From NCBI RefSeq assembly GCF_036884655.1, contig NC_088339.1:33479501-33543500 (forward strand): DNA of 64,000 nucleotides. The letters are read 5' to 3'. This DNA is from Musa acuminata AAA Group. Its lineage: Eukaryota > Streptophyta > Magnoliopsida > Zingiberales > Musaceae. The translations under genes were made by a program, and so were the position numbers. Of this stretch, positions 1 through 12,700 are shown in pieces. The notes beneath the pieces are model-generated. The model did no database searches and was not told the DNA's origin. It saw only the letters and a program-made list of their open reading frames with translations. How positions within the stretch are numbered: position 1 is the stretch's first letter; the number at the start of each line of letters is the position of its first letter.

Positions 1-1247
1 GTCTCGGGAATTCCATGGAATGTCCCATCACTAAATACCTCCATCATCGTACAGTTTTGCGCAACCCGTTTTGCGTATACCCCTTACGGTACCTTCCAAT
101 TAGTGGATAGACAAAAGCAAGGCCCACGTGGCGAAGCCACAGATCCTCTCAGGTACGCATCGGAGTGAATCGATACTTGGAAAATACGCGAGTAATAAAG
201 ATCATTCCCAAAATGGCCCTCACCACAATCCTCTTGCGCAGCGTGTGTCCATCCACCGCTCCTCACGTGGTACAGCTGTAGCAGGTTATATGGAATGACA
301 AAACTACCCTCATCCTCCCATCCGGTTCTCTCTTCCCCCTCACCATCATGGTCATCAGGAAGGCATGGATGCATGCATGCATGATGATGACGGACGGCAG
401 GACATGATGGCATCCATTATCCGCCCAACGAGCCCACCGTGTGCCGCGACGGAGATGGGCACGAGGAGCGAGCGGCCTCCGTTTCGTGGCACCTTTGTTG
501 GGCCGTGCTTTGTTGACGCCGTCAGCGTTTTCCCCACTCGGTGACCGTCAAAGATAACGACCCCAGGAAGTTTCCGCTAAATATTTTTTTGGCCCTTTTT
601 ATACATTATATATTTTATATCCTTAATTTCATTCAATTTTCTTCTAATGAAATATCTCTGATTTTAGAAAGAAAATAAAGCATTTATTAGTATCATATCC
701 TAAATATTTGATCGACAATGGATGAATTATATCAGAATATTTGAGACGTTGCATGAATCCAATGATAAATAATCTTAGGATTCTCCGTAATTAATTTTGC
801 AAATCTTTTATGCTCACGTTATTGGCAGAGAGTAGAAAAAGTCGAATCACAAGATTTTATTCCAATGTGCCTTTTTGTTTTTAATGGCCAAATTTGGCGA
901 CCCTAATAAACGCATTGACTAATATTGATATTAATTGACTGCATTGAGAATTCCAAAGTCTTCGGATTGGTTGGTGTGCTCAACAATCTAAGCATTAGAG
1001 TCAAACCAAACCCACTGGGATCTCAAAGTCAAATTGTGGTGTTGCTGCCTTATTTGGGATGGGTTTGACTGCCTACTATGTGATTCTTAGATAAATAGAA
1101 CACCATGACCAGCTTAAAATTATTTCTTTTCTCTATAGACACATACAATTGGGCCCCAAAAGGGGGCCCATGGGCCAAACTCGTTGATGTCACATATTTT
1201 TCTTTTAATATTATAAATCTCTTTATTCTTCCTTTCTTCTCTCTCAT
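1..1247. other. Intergenic leader, no gene seen
   Basis: I see no coding exon here. The first 540 bases are moderately GC-rich and carry a palindromic G-box (CCACGTGG at 124-131) and a second CACGTGG at 264-270. This could be the promoter side of a gene lying to the left of the window. The remainder (about 580-1100) is AT-rich with no recognisable element. Confidence 0.5.
1150..1176. promoter_or_regulatory. GC-rich palindrome with TGGGCC (site II) motifs
   Basis: An inverted repeat with 8-bp arms (TGGGCCCC and GGGGCCCA, five-base loop) is followed at once by another TGGGCC. TGGGCY elements are known TCP-factor sites in plant promoters. No gene start lies immediately beside it, so a function is not established. 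Confidence 0.3.
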
Positions 1248-1346
1248 TGTATCGTCATTCGTTTTCATTACTAGATCTTATTACCTTTGCTTTCGATGTA
1301 TCGTCATTCGTTTTCATTACTAGATCTTATTACCTTTGCTTTCGAT
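1248..1346. repeat. Perfect 49-bp tandem duplication (two copies)
   Basis: The stretch from 1248 recurs without mismatch from 1297, with a period of 49. It is a recent local duplication in AT-rich non-coding DNA. Confidence 0.9.
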
Positions 1347-1771
1347 TTCTCTTTCTTACTAATCACCATTGTCCGTACCGTTTTTGCTCCTAACATAGTT
1401 TGTCCTTCCTCACTCCTAACGTTGTCGTTGTCACTTGCTTTGAACACCACCCTATGCCCAACTTTGTTTCTTGCGTCTTGAGGGTGAGTGGTATCACACA
1501 AAAGCGATGAGACCTCGTGATAGAGCGGAGGTGACGTGATGAAGAGAAAAGACAAAAGTATTTATGATATTATAAAAAAATAATAAAATACCATATAAGA
1601 AAAAAAAAATAATAGACACTTTTTGTTCGAGAAATATCCATTGTCACTCTAAATAGGACATACTAAGGCATTTATTTCACCCAAAGTAGATCATTGTGGA
1701 TCTCCATGAACAGAATTGAACTCACCAATCCTTTAGGTTGATTAATTCTTCCGAATTATTAGACAATCTCT

Positions 1772-2176
1772 TATTTTCACCCCAATCACCTTTTAGATTC
1801 AAAGAGGTTGTACAGCCACAGTTGACTATCAAAGAGGAGAGTGCAGATCTCGCATAAATTAGTACCAGAATGTAGCATTTTCTTTGCTTGATTGAAGCTT
1901 GAGATCATAAACCAAAACCGGTAGTGGAGGTGTACCGATGATCCAGAAATATGAACACACACACCCCAGCTACGAAGACCATCGCTTCCTTTTCTCCCTA
2001 TCACCTTTTGAATTCGAAAAGGTTGTGCGGCCACAGTTAGACTATCATAGATTGCGCATCTCACATAAATTAGTACCACAAGGTAGGCCAGATGCATCAT
2101 CTTCTTCTTTGCTTGATTGAAGCTTGAGATCCTAAACCAGCATCGATCAGTGGAAGTGTACCAACACTTGCAGGAA
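1772..2176. repeat. Diverged tandem duplication (about 190 bp, two copies)
   Basis: Copy one (about 1772-1960) and copy two (about 1990-2176) share many blocks in the same order: ATCACCTTTT, GGTTGT, GCCACAGTT, CATAAATTAGTACCA, TTTGCTTGATTGAAGCTTGA and GGTGTACC/AGTGTACC. Small indels separate them. The array ends about 150 bp before the PMEI start codon, so it may be a duplicated upstream region of that gene. Confidence 0.8.
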
Positions 2177-2329
2177 TACATGTGAGCACTTCCTTCGACC
2201 TTCTTGCTGAGGAATTCCGTGTGGGCTCTGTGGACACGCTTTTGGTGTACCAAATCTCTCCTCCACAAGTCAAATCTTGGAGACTATAAAGCCATCGCCT
2301 TGGCCTGCTCACTCATTGCTATCATAGAC

Positions 2330-2875
2330 ATGGCTTCCTTTCTCTACTTGCTCTTCTTCTTCTTCTCTCCCTTCTTGTCGTGCTCACTGGCCTCTTCCCC
2401 ATCTCCATCTCCGTCGAGCTTGATCCAAAGCACCTGCAGCTTGACATCCAACTACGACTTCTGCGTGGCGACGCTGCAATCCGACCCGCACAGCCTGAAA
2501 GCCAACGACGTCAGGTCTCTATCCACCATCGCCGTCACGATGGCTTCCGCCACGGCGAAGAGCACTTCGAGGTACGCCACCGCCCAGGCCAAGAACGCGA
2601 CGGAGGCTGCGGCCGCCCGGTCGGGGTTCCGGACCTGCGCCGAGAAGTACAGGTACGCCGGGGAGGCGCTGCGGTCGGCGCTGGACTCGCTGGCCGGGGA
2701 GAACTACGACTACGCGTACGTGCACGTGAGCGCGGCGCAGGAGTACGCGAGCGCGTGCGGCAGGCTGTACCAGAGGAGCTCCGGCGTGGCGTACCCGGAC
2801 GCCATGGCCGAGAGGGAGGAGGACCTCAAGCGCTTGTGCGGCACTGCCTTGGACATCATCTCTCAGCTCGGTTGA
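2330..2875 (+). CDS. Secreted invertase/pectin methylesterase inhibitor (PMEI) family protein
   Basis: Single-exon gene for a 181-residue protein. An N-terminal hydrophobic stretch (about residues 4-21) looks like a signal peptide, so the product probably enters the secretory pathway and acts in the cell wall or vacuole. Cys36, Cys45, Cys103, Cys143 and Cys170 match the family pattern: an N-terminal hairpin disulfide (TCSLTSNYDFC), then a second disulfide across the four-helix bundle (FRTC and SAC). Family members inhibit pectin methylesterase or acid invertase; sequence alone does not say which. Length is normal for the family. I chose the ATG at 2330 because it opens directly into the signal peptide, whereas the reading frame upstream is not signal-like. 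A TATAAA at 2285-2290 may be its core promoter, though it would leave a very short leader. The coding region is very GC-rich compared with its flanks. Confidence 0.9.
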   Translation: MASFLYLLFFFFSPFLSCSLASSPSPSPSSLIQSTCSLTSNYDFCVATLQSDPHSLKANDVRSLSTIAVTMASATAKSTSRYATAQAKNATEAAAARSGFRTCAEKYRYAGEALRSALDSLAGENYDYAYVHVSAAQEYASACGRLYQRSSGVAYPDAMAEREEDLKRLCGTALDIISQLG

Positions 2876-3534
2876 TATGATGATGGCACAGCGACCCATG
2901 GTCCGTGACGAGGTCGCGATAGCAATTCTGTTGATTCAATCTTCTTTTGTGTCAGTGGTGAAAGCTGTTCTCTTGTGTCCTTCAATGGTGACAGTGTGGC
3001 TGTGTTTGACTTTGTGCACCATGCACGAATTGTAATGGCCATTATATTAATAAGACTAAACGGAGGGCGCCTTTTGACTTCACATCACTGCTCTTCGAGG
3101 AACCAACATACGGGGAGGATGATGATGACGGTGATGAAGCCTGATGAGTCTTAGTCTTCCTCCTAAGCCCCGTGCGTTCGTCTTGTACTTTGAGCTCGAC
3201 GATGCTTCAGATGAAGCACGAGCTTGGCTCCCTTCCCTGTTTAAACCATACCTTACGAAGGACAGAGATTGGATTTAGCAGTAAAGCTATCTCGTGGAGA
3301 GACGAGGAGCTTGCAGATGGTTCGGTGGCCGTCGTCACCGGACGCATGTCTTGATGTATGTGGGTGCAGATTTTGGGTACCGATGTGGCGGGTATCGTTT
3401 AATATTAATCAGGTCCGGTGGGGCCGCCGAAGATGCCCGAAAAAGACACGTAAGGCGCATAATAATGTATGAGTCGGATAGAAAGAGAGGGTTCGCACGA
3501 CGAAGGGTGTGCGGAGGAGAGAAGGGGCGGTGGG
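2876..3534. other. PMEI 3' flank and intergenic DNA
   Basis: The 3' UTR of the inhibitor gene probably ends near the ATTAATAAG polyadenylation-type signal around 3045. I see nothing recognisable in the rest up to the leader of the next gene. Confidence 0.5.
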
Positions 3535-4099
3535 AACCCTAAATCTTCGTCGCGGCGATAAGAGGTCGGTATCTTTCGTAATCTGTTCCTTCTCGTCGGA
3601 GGGGCAGAAGGGAGGTTCGCGCAATCTGAAGGAGATCTCCTTTTCTCCTGAATCTTAGCTGTTGTGGAAATCTGGGAAACCTAAAGGGTCGTTCTTCTTC
3701 TCCTGAATCTTAGTTATTGTGGAGATCTCCTGGTTCCTCTATCGGGTTTGTTAAGGAGTAATGCAAAGGGAGGGAAAGAATTAGTCTTTGGGTGATTGGT
3801 TGAACAATCGACGTGCAAGACACGGAGGGAAAGAGGGAGGGAACATAATCTGAAGTGATAAATCGTCTTCTTTCTCGATTGCGGTAGGAAAGGAGTGCTA
3901 TTATATTAGTTACTGTGGTGGATCTCTGTTTTCATTGATTAAATCAATAAAGGAGTAATTTGCATGGGAGGGAAAAAGATTATCTTTGTGTGATTCTTCG
4001 AGCAATTGGCAACGCAGGATATCTTGAAAATTTAGGTTGGTCTTATTTGATCAATAGGATGATATTATCCATTTTAGATTCAAGACATATTGGAGATAT

Positions 4100-4140
<41 letters not shown>

Positions 4141-4876
4141 TCTTAAGTTGTGTGGATAATTTTAATTGATTAATTTTATAACTTTATGGATGCGCTGACT
4201 GATTAGTTTTGTTGGATCTGGAAATTTCTTTTCAACTTGATTTGATTTTCTGAGGGAGCAGATCATCAATCTTTTGGTATTCGATGCCATAAAAAGAAGA
4301 CCTAAACACTTTTACAGATAGGTTTTATTTAATATGGTCGTGTTAGATTTCCCATTTGCTTTAGTCTCCTTTTATGGACTTTTAGGTGTATGTTTGTTCA
4401 TCTTTTTGGCTCTTTCAAGAACATACTGGTACAATATATGGTTTTATGCTGATTCTTCTAAGTACGATAGAAAAGAATTTGTTGAACGTGGTCGATTGGA
4501 ATTATGGATTGTGTTCCTTTGTCGTGGGTCATGGTTGTTAATGATTGGAAATAAGAGAAAGAAAGCTGAAATGGTGACTAAAATTTGGTGGGATCATGGA
4601 CAGTGATGTACAAGTAAGTTGGCATGGAAAATGTGCTCTGCATGTTTGGGGAGACCTCTCTTATGACATCCAAATTTGGTTTCTTTTCTCTTTTCTGGAA
4701 GGAGAGTGTTGGTGGTTCTTTTCGGACTTACGGAGATGTCTATCAATGCATGGTTTTGTGGTGCACAGGGAGGAAGGTGTTGTTGTCGTTGGTGGCAGTG
4801 GTGGTAGTGGTGGTGGTTTGTGTTGTGCTGGTGTAGATCGACTGCAACCATTGGCATAGAGGAAACACGTCTGAAG
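3535..4876 (+). promoter_or_regulatory. Probable promoter and 5' leader (with intron) of the zinc-knuckle gene
   Basis: A telo-box variant (AACCCTA at 3535-3541) is followed by pyrimidine-rich leader-like sequence. The next 1.1 kb is T-rich and holds no coding exon, which suggests a long 5' UTR intron before the ATG at 4877. Exact transcription start and splice sites cannot be fixed from sequence alone. Confidence 0.45.
4103..4135. repeat. (CT)n microsatellite
   Basis: About 16 uninterrupted CT dinucleotides within the probable leader intron of the zinc-knuckle gene. Confidence 0.95.
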
Positions 4877-6719
4877 ATGAGCGAAAGCAGCCGTAGTCCT
4901 CCGAGGGATCACAAGATGCGAACAGAGCGAGTCTCATATCGTGATGCACCATATAGGAGGGACTTCCGCCGTGGCTCAAGGTTTCTGATTGCTCAATCTT
5001 TCAGTTTTATGCTACATGCTTACTATAGTGGTACATACTGTTCCATAGTGACAGATAAGCTGATCATTATCATGGACAAGGAGCTTTTTGTTCTCTGCAA
5101 AAGGACTGCATCTTTTCAATTTAGAACTTAGTATGCTGAATGTGTGTATGTTATTGTTGCATATAATAAATGGACCAGGGACATCCCTTAGATTTTTTTG
5201 ACCAAAGATGCCTAATTCCACAATTTGCTTCATCCTTCTGTGATCACCAGTAATGAGTAATTCCTTGTATTGGTGGACTGTATAGATTATTAAAGTGCAT
5301 GCGTTATATTTGTATGATTGTCGTGATGGTTTACATGTGTATGTAAAATACCAATGCGATCTTTTTCTTGTTGGTTACTTTTTTCATTGTATTTCTCTGG
5401 TGCACATTTTGACATCTCACTGATATATACTACTACAAAACGTATAATGCCTTATTAGATGGTCTAAACCAAAATTGGTTTATTATTTGGTGTATTAGTT
5501 GGTAAATATCAGCTTTGTTGCCCAGAAATTTGTTACTAATCATATGCTTGCCTTAATATTCTCATTGTTCATACAAATTATGTATGTATAGGTGCTGCGT
5601 TAACACTTTTTTCTTTAATTATTAGTTGATTTTCTTATTGTTGTATCAATTACAATTCTGGTAGAAAAAAAAAAGTATGTGAGTATTGTGAGTAGTCGAA
5701 GGTCTTTCGGATTCATATTTCTTCAAATGATTTTTCGCAAAAAATATAACTATTCTTCTTGATTACAGGAATCTTGATTTGTGCAAGAACTGCAAACGGC
5801 CTGGACACTATGCGAGAGAATGCCCAAATGTGGCTGTCTGCAATAACTGTGGCCTTCCAGGGTAATAATCAAAATCTCTCATGCCCATGATTTTTATTAT
5901 ATATAATTCACACCAGTCACCATGTAACTTCTAGACTTGTACATCTGACCTTGCTGGTTCTTGATGCTTCCGTTTACTCGAGTGAAGTGCATGATAATAA
6001 AGAAAATGCACAGTATGTTGGGCAGTCACCTTCTGCGCTAATAAAAGAAGGAATCTTGTGATATTAAATCTGGATATGTGCTGCTATAAGATGCATTCTG
6101 ATGTGTAAGATATAGTACAATCTGAATGATTTTGTCATTGTTATCTGCATTAACCTACACCAAATGGTTTTTGCCTCTGTTCAGCCATATTGCAGCTGAG
6201 TGCACTACAAAGGCATTATGCTGGAACTGCAAAGAACCTGGGCATGTGGCGAGCAATTGCCCCAACGAGGGCATCTGTCACACCTGTGGGAAGACTGGCC
6301 ACCTCGCAAGGGACTGCTCAGCTCCTCATCTTCCTCCTGGTGACCTAAGAATCTGTAACAATTGCTACAAGCAGGGGCATATTGCAGCAGACTGCACGAA
6401 TGAGAAAGCATGCAACAATTGCAGGCAGACCGGTCATTTAGCTCGCGACTGTCAAAACGAGCCCGTCTGTAATCTTTGCAACATAGCAGGGCATGTGGCC
6501 AGGCAGTGTCCGAAGGCAGGAATGCTCGGCGAAAGTGCCGGCGGTGCGTTTCATAGCAGATTGCGAGATGTCGTCTGCCGAAGCTGCAACCAGGTTGGCC
6601 ATATGAGCAGGGATTGCATGGGTCCCCTGATGATCTGCCACAACTGTGGTGGGAGGGGTCACATGGCTTTTGAGTGCCCATCAGGGAGGTTCCTGGACCG
6701 AGGGTTTCGTAGGTTTTGA
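4877..6719 (+). CDS. Nine-knuckle CCHC zinc-finger protein (CNBP/GIS2-like)
   Basis: Three coding exons (4877-4980, 5769-5861, 6185-6719) join in frame to give 243 residues. The N-terminus is Arg/Ser-rich (about residues 1-35). Nine CX2CX4HX4C zinc knuckles follow, from [14 protein letters not shown] near residue 40 to [14 protein letters not shown] near the end. Both introns interrupt the knuckle array: the first lies just before knuckle one, the second inside knuckle two (between CNNCGLPG and HIAAEC). Splice sites are GT-AG and phases agree (2, then 2). Relatives such as animal CNBP and yeast Gis2 bind single-stranded nucleic acid, especially mRNA, and affect translation. A similar role is inferred for this plant protein. 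All knuckles keep their metal ligands, so the gene looks intact. The start is supported by a family-like [10 protein letters not shown] segment directly upstream of the knuckles. Confidence 0.93.
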
Positions 6720-7514
6720 GTAACAGGATGGCGAAGACTGCCAAGGCACCCGTTTTGCATGAGCTTTTGAACCTGTTTGATTTGATGGATATTAGTTTGA
6801 TTAGAGAATGTTATTTATGCAGTAGATTATTCGGCTTGGAAACCTTGGGGTGATCGTCTGTATTTGAAACCGAGTAACTTTGTTTAGTCATGTCGTTGTC
6901 GTGTTGCCGAAGGAAAATACTCGTCGTTTCTGGATCTCAATTCAAATCCTATGAACTTATGCATCCAGATGATGATGATGATGATTATATAACATAAGAT
7001 TCATGCATGTGACAGGGTGGGAATAATTCACTGATGTCGTAGGTTACAGTTTTCTATGGTCAGCCTGTGCTTGATAAGGAAATGATGAGGCATTAAGCTT
7101 GATTTAGCTCCCTATTTATATGGCTACAGCTAGCTAGCCATTCAATTGACAACAAGATAAATGGCTTCGAAAGAGTAGGGTCATGCTGGTTCGTGGCAAT
7201 TACGACTTGAGTTCGATGAACATCGAGCTATTTTGAATTGACTCATTATTACCTCTAATATCATTATTACCATTATTTGATTTAATACAATAATCGACTC
7301 ATTAATGATCTGAATGACTAACCCAAAATGTTTAATCCATGGTAATAATATTTGACTAATCTGACGTTAATTTGATGGACCTGAACCAGGATGCTTCAAA
7401 TTCAAACTAATATTAGCATCCTCATCTGGTATCCATAAACCAATGCGAGTCTTAAGCTTCTTTCATGCAGAACTATACTTGTATAGTTATTACGATGGAC
7501 AGGGAGAGATGTTA
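6720..7514. other. 3' UTR and AT-rich intergenic DNA
   Basis: The first few hundred bases are probably the 3' UTR of the zinc-knuckle gene. A (GAT)n run sits at about 6969-6985. I see no gene. Confidence 0.5.
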
Positions 7515-8810
7515 AAGGGTCGAATTACATGTAGTTAGTTCTCTTTAATATTTTAAAGGGTTGATCGTTATATTTTTAAATTTTATATTGAAATCCTTAT
7601 AGTTATGAAAACTAAACATCTAAACTTCATTTATGCTAACACAGTTGGTTTTACCGATAAAAGTATAAAAATAATAGATAAAAAAAATAATTTTAACTTA
7701 TTTTCGATAATAGCGAATGACGATGATGCCACTCAGGACCGTGGATAGTTATTGTGAATGAGAAAAACGATGAAGAGTGGTGAGACAAAATGAGAGGAGA
7801 AAGAGGACGATATAGAGTAATGTCACTCTGCATCGACAGCGATGCAAATGTAGAGCGACGGTCTACTACAAGCTGGAAGCAACCTTCCTTTGTTGGGCAT
7901 ACGATGTGTCCATCCACGACACTAACTTCCTCATGACTTATAATGTTTACCACTCTCTCAACGCTAGCTGCAATGTTTCCAACGTAGGTCCGTGATGGGT
8001 CCACCCCCTCTACACTTCCTGTGATCTCGTTCCTACTACCTCCCCTTCGCACTATGTGCCCTCCTTGTCCTCTAGTTCTTGCCTCTCTACCTCCGAGTCC
8101 ACAATGATGCCACAAGCAAAGAAGCCTGTAGATCTTCGACGGACAACCACGAAGCAACAACGTGGAGTGGTTGAGGAGAGGGTGGAGACTGTCTTACTAG
8201 GCTAGAGTCGGAGGATGGGGCTGCGAAGTGGACGATGATGCATAGAAGCGATAGCCCACATTAGGAAACGATCGTGACCTTGCCATTACAAGTGGCGCTC
8301 GCAACTGCATTGTGGTTCGCCATCAAGCTTCGGGACCAGGATGTGATAGTGGAAAGGGGTAGTTGGGTGACACTCTAGTGATTAAAGGAGTGCTCCAGAG
8401 TGCTTACAAGGCTAATCATTGTTGTCGCATCACGAATCGTCGAGGTTACCAAGCGCAAAACCCAAGTCACCGACGCAATTACCAAGCGACACCAACGCAG
8501 ATATAAAGCATCGCATCGTCCTCTTCCTCCTCTTCTTTACCTCAACTCTCGTCTGTCATTCTCCCTCCTCGTCCACAATAATCACCCACGACCCCCAACA
8601 ACATCATCGTCCGTCACCATCGAAAACATAATTAAGATGTTGAAATTATATTTTTACCTATCATTATCGATAAAATCGATAATGTTATGATAAATGTAAT
8701 TGAATATTTCACTTTCATAATTATAGATATTTGGATGTAAATCTTTTAGGTATAAAGACCGAGATAGTAAAGAAACTAAAAAAAATCTATAATTAGCTCG
8801 ATATTAAGGG
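7515..8810. mobile_element. Non-autonomous DNA transposon with long imperfect terminal inverted repeats
   Basis: The left end (about 7535-7830) and the reverse complement of the right end (about 8500-8790) align over roughly 250 bp with mismatches and small gaps. Shared blocks include TTATGAAA, CATTTAT, TTTTCGAT and GACGATGATG, in matching order. The enclosed middle (about 7830-8500) encodes no recognisable transposase. Long inverted repeats without a transposase fit a decayed Mutator-like or foldback element, but I could not define a target-site duplication. Outer borders are approximate. Confidence 0.7.
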
Positions 8811-9797
8811 TGGAAACTTAAAACCAAAAGTAAATCTCATCCATGTTTTATCAGATACATTAACAAAATAGAAGTTCTAATAAAAACGACAACCTCCGTC
8901 AACATTTTGTTTTGTAGAACAGATCAACACCACCACACGGTCCACACACATTACCAATAAGCCAATGTGGACTTCAAAATGCCCATTTCCAAGGATGTGT
9001 TTTCGGCTTAGAAAGTGCATATACAACTGCACATGGCAGGGAGACTACTACTGCATCATAAAAGTTTCATATAGATGCTTTGGCTCGATGACAGTGTTTA
9101 GGAAGGAAGTCAAAGACAACAATTACACATCAAAAGAAGAAACTACACATGGCCAAATTTCAGAGTCGACAATATTTTCATTATTTATGTAGATTCACTG
9201 ATCTTTTTCTTGTATGCTTCATTATTTATCTGGAGATGACATTAATATGTGCCTCCAAAAAACAGACAAGAGCACCAACCTATTACTAAAATTTGTATCT
9301 GTTGTCTGTAGGTAATCAAATCCACCAAACAAACTATACACATTTATCACCGGTTTATAAAAAAAATATATGGGTCTTCTAAACTGATCAAATTGAAGCA
9401 ACATAGACATTATTATTGCAGGCCTATAGCAGACCTTGACCTTTCAGCAGAAGGTGAAAAGTAACGAATAAATCATTTGTCCATCAAAGCTTTACAAAAT
9501 TTTGAGTGTGAATCAGAAAAGCTTTTACCCAGAGTAGCGGTGATAACATTGGTTAGATTATATCATCCATCGGATGTCCTTACATCCTTACATATCAGGG
9601 ATGAGATGGACAGGCACCTCAGTCATGAGTCTATATTTCTCATGTCCCGAAAATGAAATGTCCTTGGATAGAGTTATACATTAAAATGAGAACTGATGTG
9701 TCCAAAAAAATGAGGTCACCCATATACAAATTCACGAATGGCATACCATGAAAAACTGCTACATTTTTAAAATAGTGCTACCTGAAAATGCGGTAGA
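8811..9797. other. Intergenic DNA and 3' UTR of the DDT gene
   Basis: AT-rich, with no convincing coding exon on either strand. The part next to 9798 is probably the 3' UTR of the minus-strand DDT/WAC gene. Confidence 0.45.
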
Positions 9798-12700
9798 TCA
9801 GTTCTCCTTCCACTTGTTCTTGTATCTAAGAAATGCTGTAGCTGAACTGTCCCTAGGTTGTGCACGCACACGTGTAGACCTCCGAAGTACGTTTTCCTCG
9901 AGTAGGACCTTCTGAGCAATATCTTTTGATCTCTTCTGTAATGCCAAGCTAAATAATACAAAGCACAAGAGGCATTCAAAAGTCAGCCAATAATTTAGAA
10001 CAAGGTCAGTATGTAAACTTGCTTAAAGAGAGATTCTGTAGATGGTTATGTTTTTCATAAGTTCTTTGTAATGGTTATGGATTATTTAAATTATAAAAAG
10101 AATACAATCACAATATACAAGCAAACAAAGGTAATTAGACATTCAAAAGTCAAATCAATAATTTAGAACAAGGTCAGTATGTAACAAGCATGATAGAGGA
10201 TACACAATCAGAAAATAACAAGCATACCTTATTCTATTGTAGTATTTTTCAAGCTGCCTTTTAAGGCCCCTTTCCCTCTCACCTTTTGGATTGAGCGAGC
10301 CCAAAAGTGCATCAAGCTTATACATAGATGGCAAGTAAAGTCAGCATCTTAATTGGAGACCAAAAAATGGATGTAACATAATTACACAAGTCCACAGAAT
10401 GATCACCTCTTCCTTAGTGGAATAGTAGCCCCACTGCATAGAGTCTGAGCTCTCAACAAATAGTCTTCTTTCACGCCGGAAGAACCAATACCTATTGTGG
10501 TTTCTATCTTTCCCTAAAGAATTAGTCCGCACCGATAACTTCTCAATTTCTCTTTCAAGGTGCTCTTTCTGTAGCATTGGACAAAGTAAAATAAACATAA
10601 GCAAGCATGTAATATTCGTTCTTCCAAACACCTATGCACATTGAGTCACAAGAACAACCACCCAAGTGCACACACCAACGAAACACAATCATGCCTGTAC
10701 ATAAACACATTCACATGCACATGCAAAAAGACACAGTTGAACAGACCGTGGCTTCAGGCTTCGGGGTCTCTTTGTCTTTATCCTTTCCTCTTCTTTGGGC
10801 CTTCATACCTTCTGAATTACACCCATTTCCCATTCTCAGCTTCTTTGCTGCTTCTGCTGAGATGTAGGAATAATGCTTTTTTTCTCTGTGACATGAAAAA
10901 GTAAAAAGCGTGCTCTTTCAGCATCTATAATACAATGAAGATATTAGTTATATCTTCTTAGAGCATACCGATTTTCTGCAATATGATTTTTATCAGATAT
11001 ATGGACCTCATCAACATAATCTACATATGATTCACTTAGAGTCATACTGTGATCATTCCTGCTGCCATTTTCTACTATGTTTCCTGCAGCTGTTCCTTTA
11101 TTGTCAGAATTTTCCATTTTCAGCAATTCTTCTTTCTGCCTTCTGGCTTCATCCCTTTTTACAGCTGCAAGTGCTTGCTGCTGTTCAACCCGTTCCTCTA
11201 AATTAACTCTAATAGCATCAGTTCCAAGAGCCTCCGCAACCAGTTCCCTCAATATACGCAGCTTTATATGAGCTTCTAGAAGACCATAATGCCCACGTTT
11301 GATAGTTCCCACATAACCTGATAGCTCTTCACGATCTCTCATCTCCACAAAATCACATAAGAACTCAGCCCAGTTGATTAGTCTGATCTGAAATTTATAA
11401 AATGTCAGAAAGCACTCTGTTATTTCTGCTAGAAAACTGAAATAGAAACTTGGTGCAGTTGATCCACGAAAGAAAATATTTTGTCAAAAATCTTGCTGCA
11501 GAAATCTAGTAACTAGCAAAACTAATTCACCTTTGATTTCCTTTTTTTGTCCCTAGTGACCAAGAAATAGTCACCCTCATCCTTGATGAGCAATTGCAGT
11601 ATCGATGAGTGCAGTTCTACTATCAAAGTAAGATTGCTATCCTTGTGACAAATTGCATTCTCCAAATCATCAAGACTGAATGGCCATAAATGCAACAATT
11701 TGCCAAAGGTGCAACAGAAGTCCCACACCATAAGAAGGTCTCCCACACAGTTCATTGGCACATTAAACTCCAATGACAAAGGAGGTCGTTCAGTAAAAAT
11801 AGGATCATCAGGAGCAGGGCACACTAAAAGGTCATCAATAGGATATCTGACTGGCTCAGCATTTGGATTGTCTTCATCCGTGAATATGTAGACCATGTAA
11901 GAAAAATAAAACAGAAAATTCTTAAATTACTTAATAATCCAAAAGACAAAAAAGACTAAACAGATTATGCAGTTCCATACTGACATACATTACAAGAATA
12001 TCCAAGTTTCTTGAAGATACCTTTCTTTATTTTTTTGTCTGGTCCTGCTAAATTTCCATTTTCAGCTTCTTTTCTTTTCTTGTTGATTTTGGAATTTTGA
12101 AAATCCTGAGGATAATGTGAACCTTTGGAGCATAAAAATGACAGAGAAAGCAGGTATAAAGATGGGGTTAGAATATTATAGAAATACTTACCCACTTCTT
12201 CTTAGTACTCCAAATCCTTCCATTTTGAAGAGTAAGTATATCTCTCAATTCTTCTGGAGGTTCAGTCATGATCCCGTGCTTCTTGGCAACATTTTCATGA
12301 ACCACCCATGGAGAAGTCTGATAAGTTGATTCTTTAATGAACTCCTTCAGTACTCTCCTACTAAATGGCCTCTTCTTGTGTATCAGGTCTTCAGTTTTTA
12401 CTATGGAAGAGTCGATTATCTTCTTATCTTTGTCAAACCAACCTACTTGGTATTGGACAGTATTTCCATCATCTAAAATTTTTAGAATTTTACATGAATA
12501 AACAGAGTCTTCTTTCCTTCCCTGCAATTCTAATCCTTCAAAAAGGCTTTCCTGTAACTTGTAATACATTTCATTCACAAGATCATTTAAGGTAGACGTG
12601 CCTGCAAAGAACACAGTTCATAAATTAAAATGAAGTAGAAAAAAGAGCATGGAATAAATATTCAACAACAGAATAATTCCATAAAATAAGTTTCCCAAAG

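Noticed and set aside
2380..2899. Arg/Gly-rich open frames on both strands over the PMEI gene
   Set aside because: They overlap a well-supported secreted inhibitor and arise from its high GC content.
7693..8160. 155-codon minus-strand frame as a possible transposase
   Set aside because: It lies within the inverted-repeat element but shows no DDE or zinc-finger motif.
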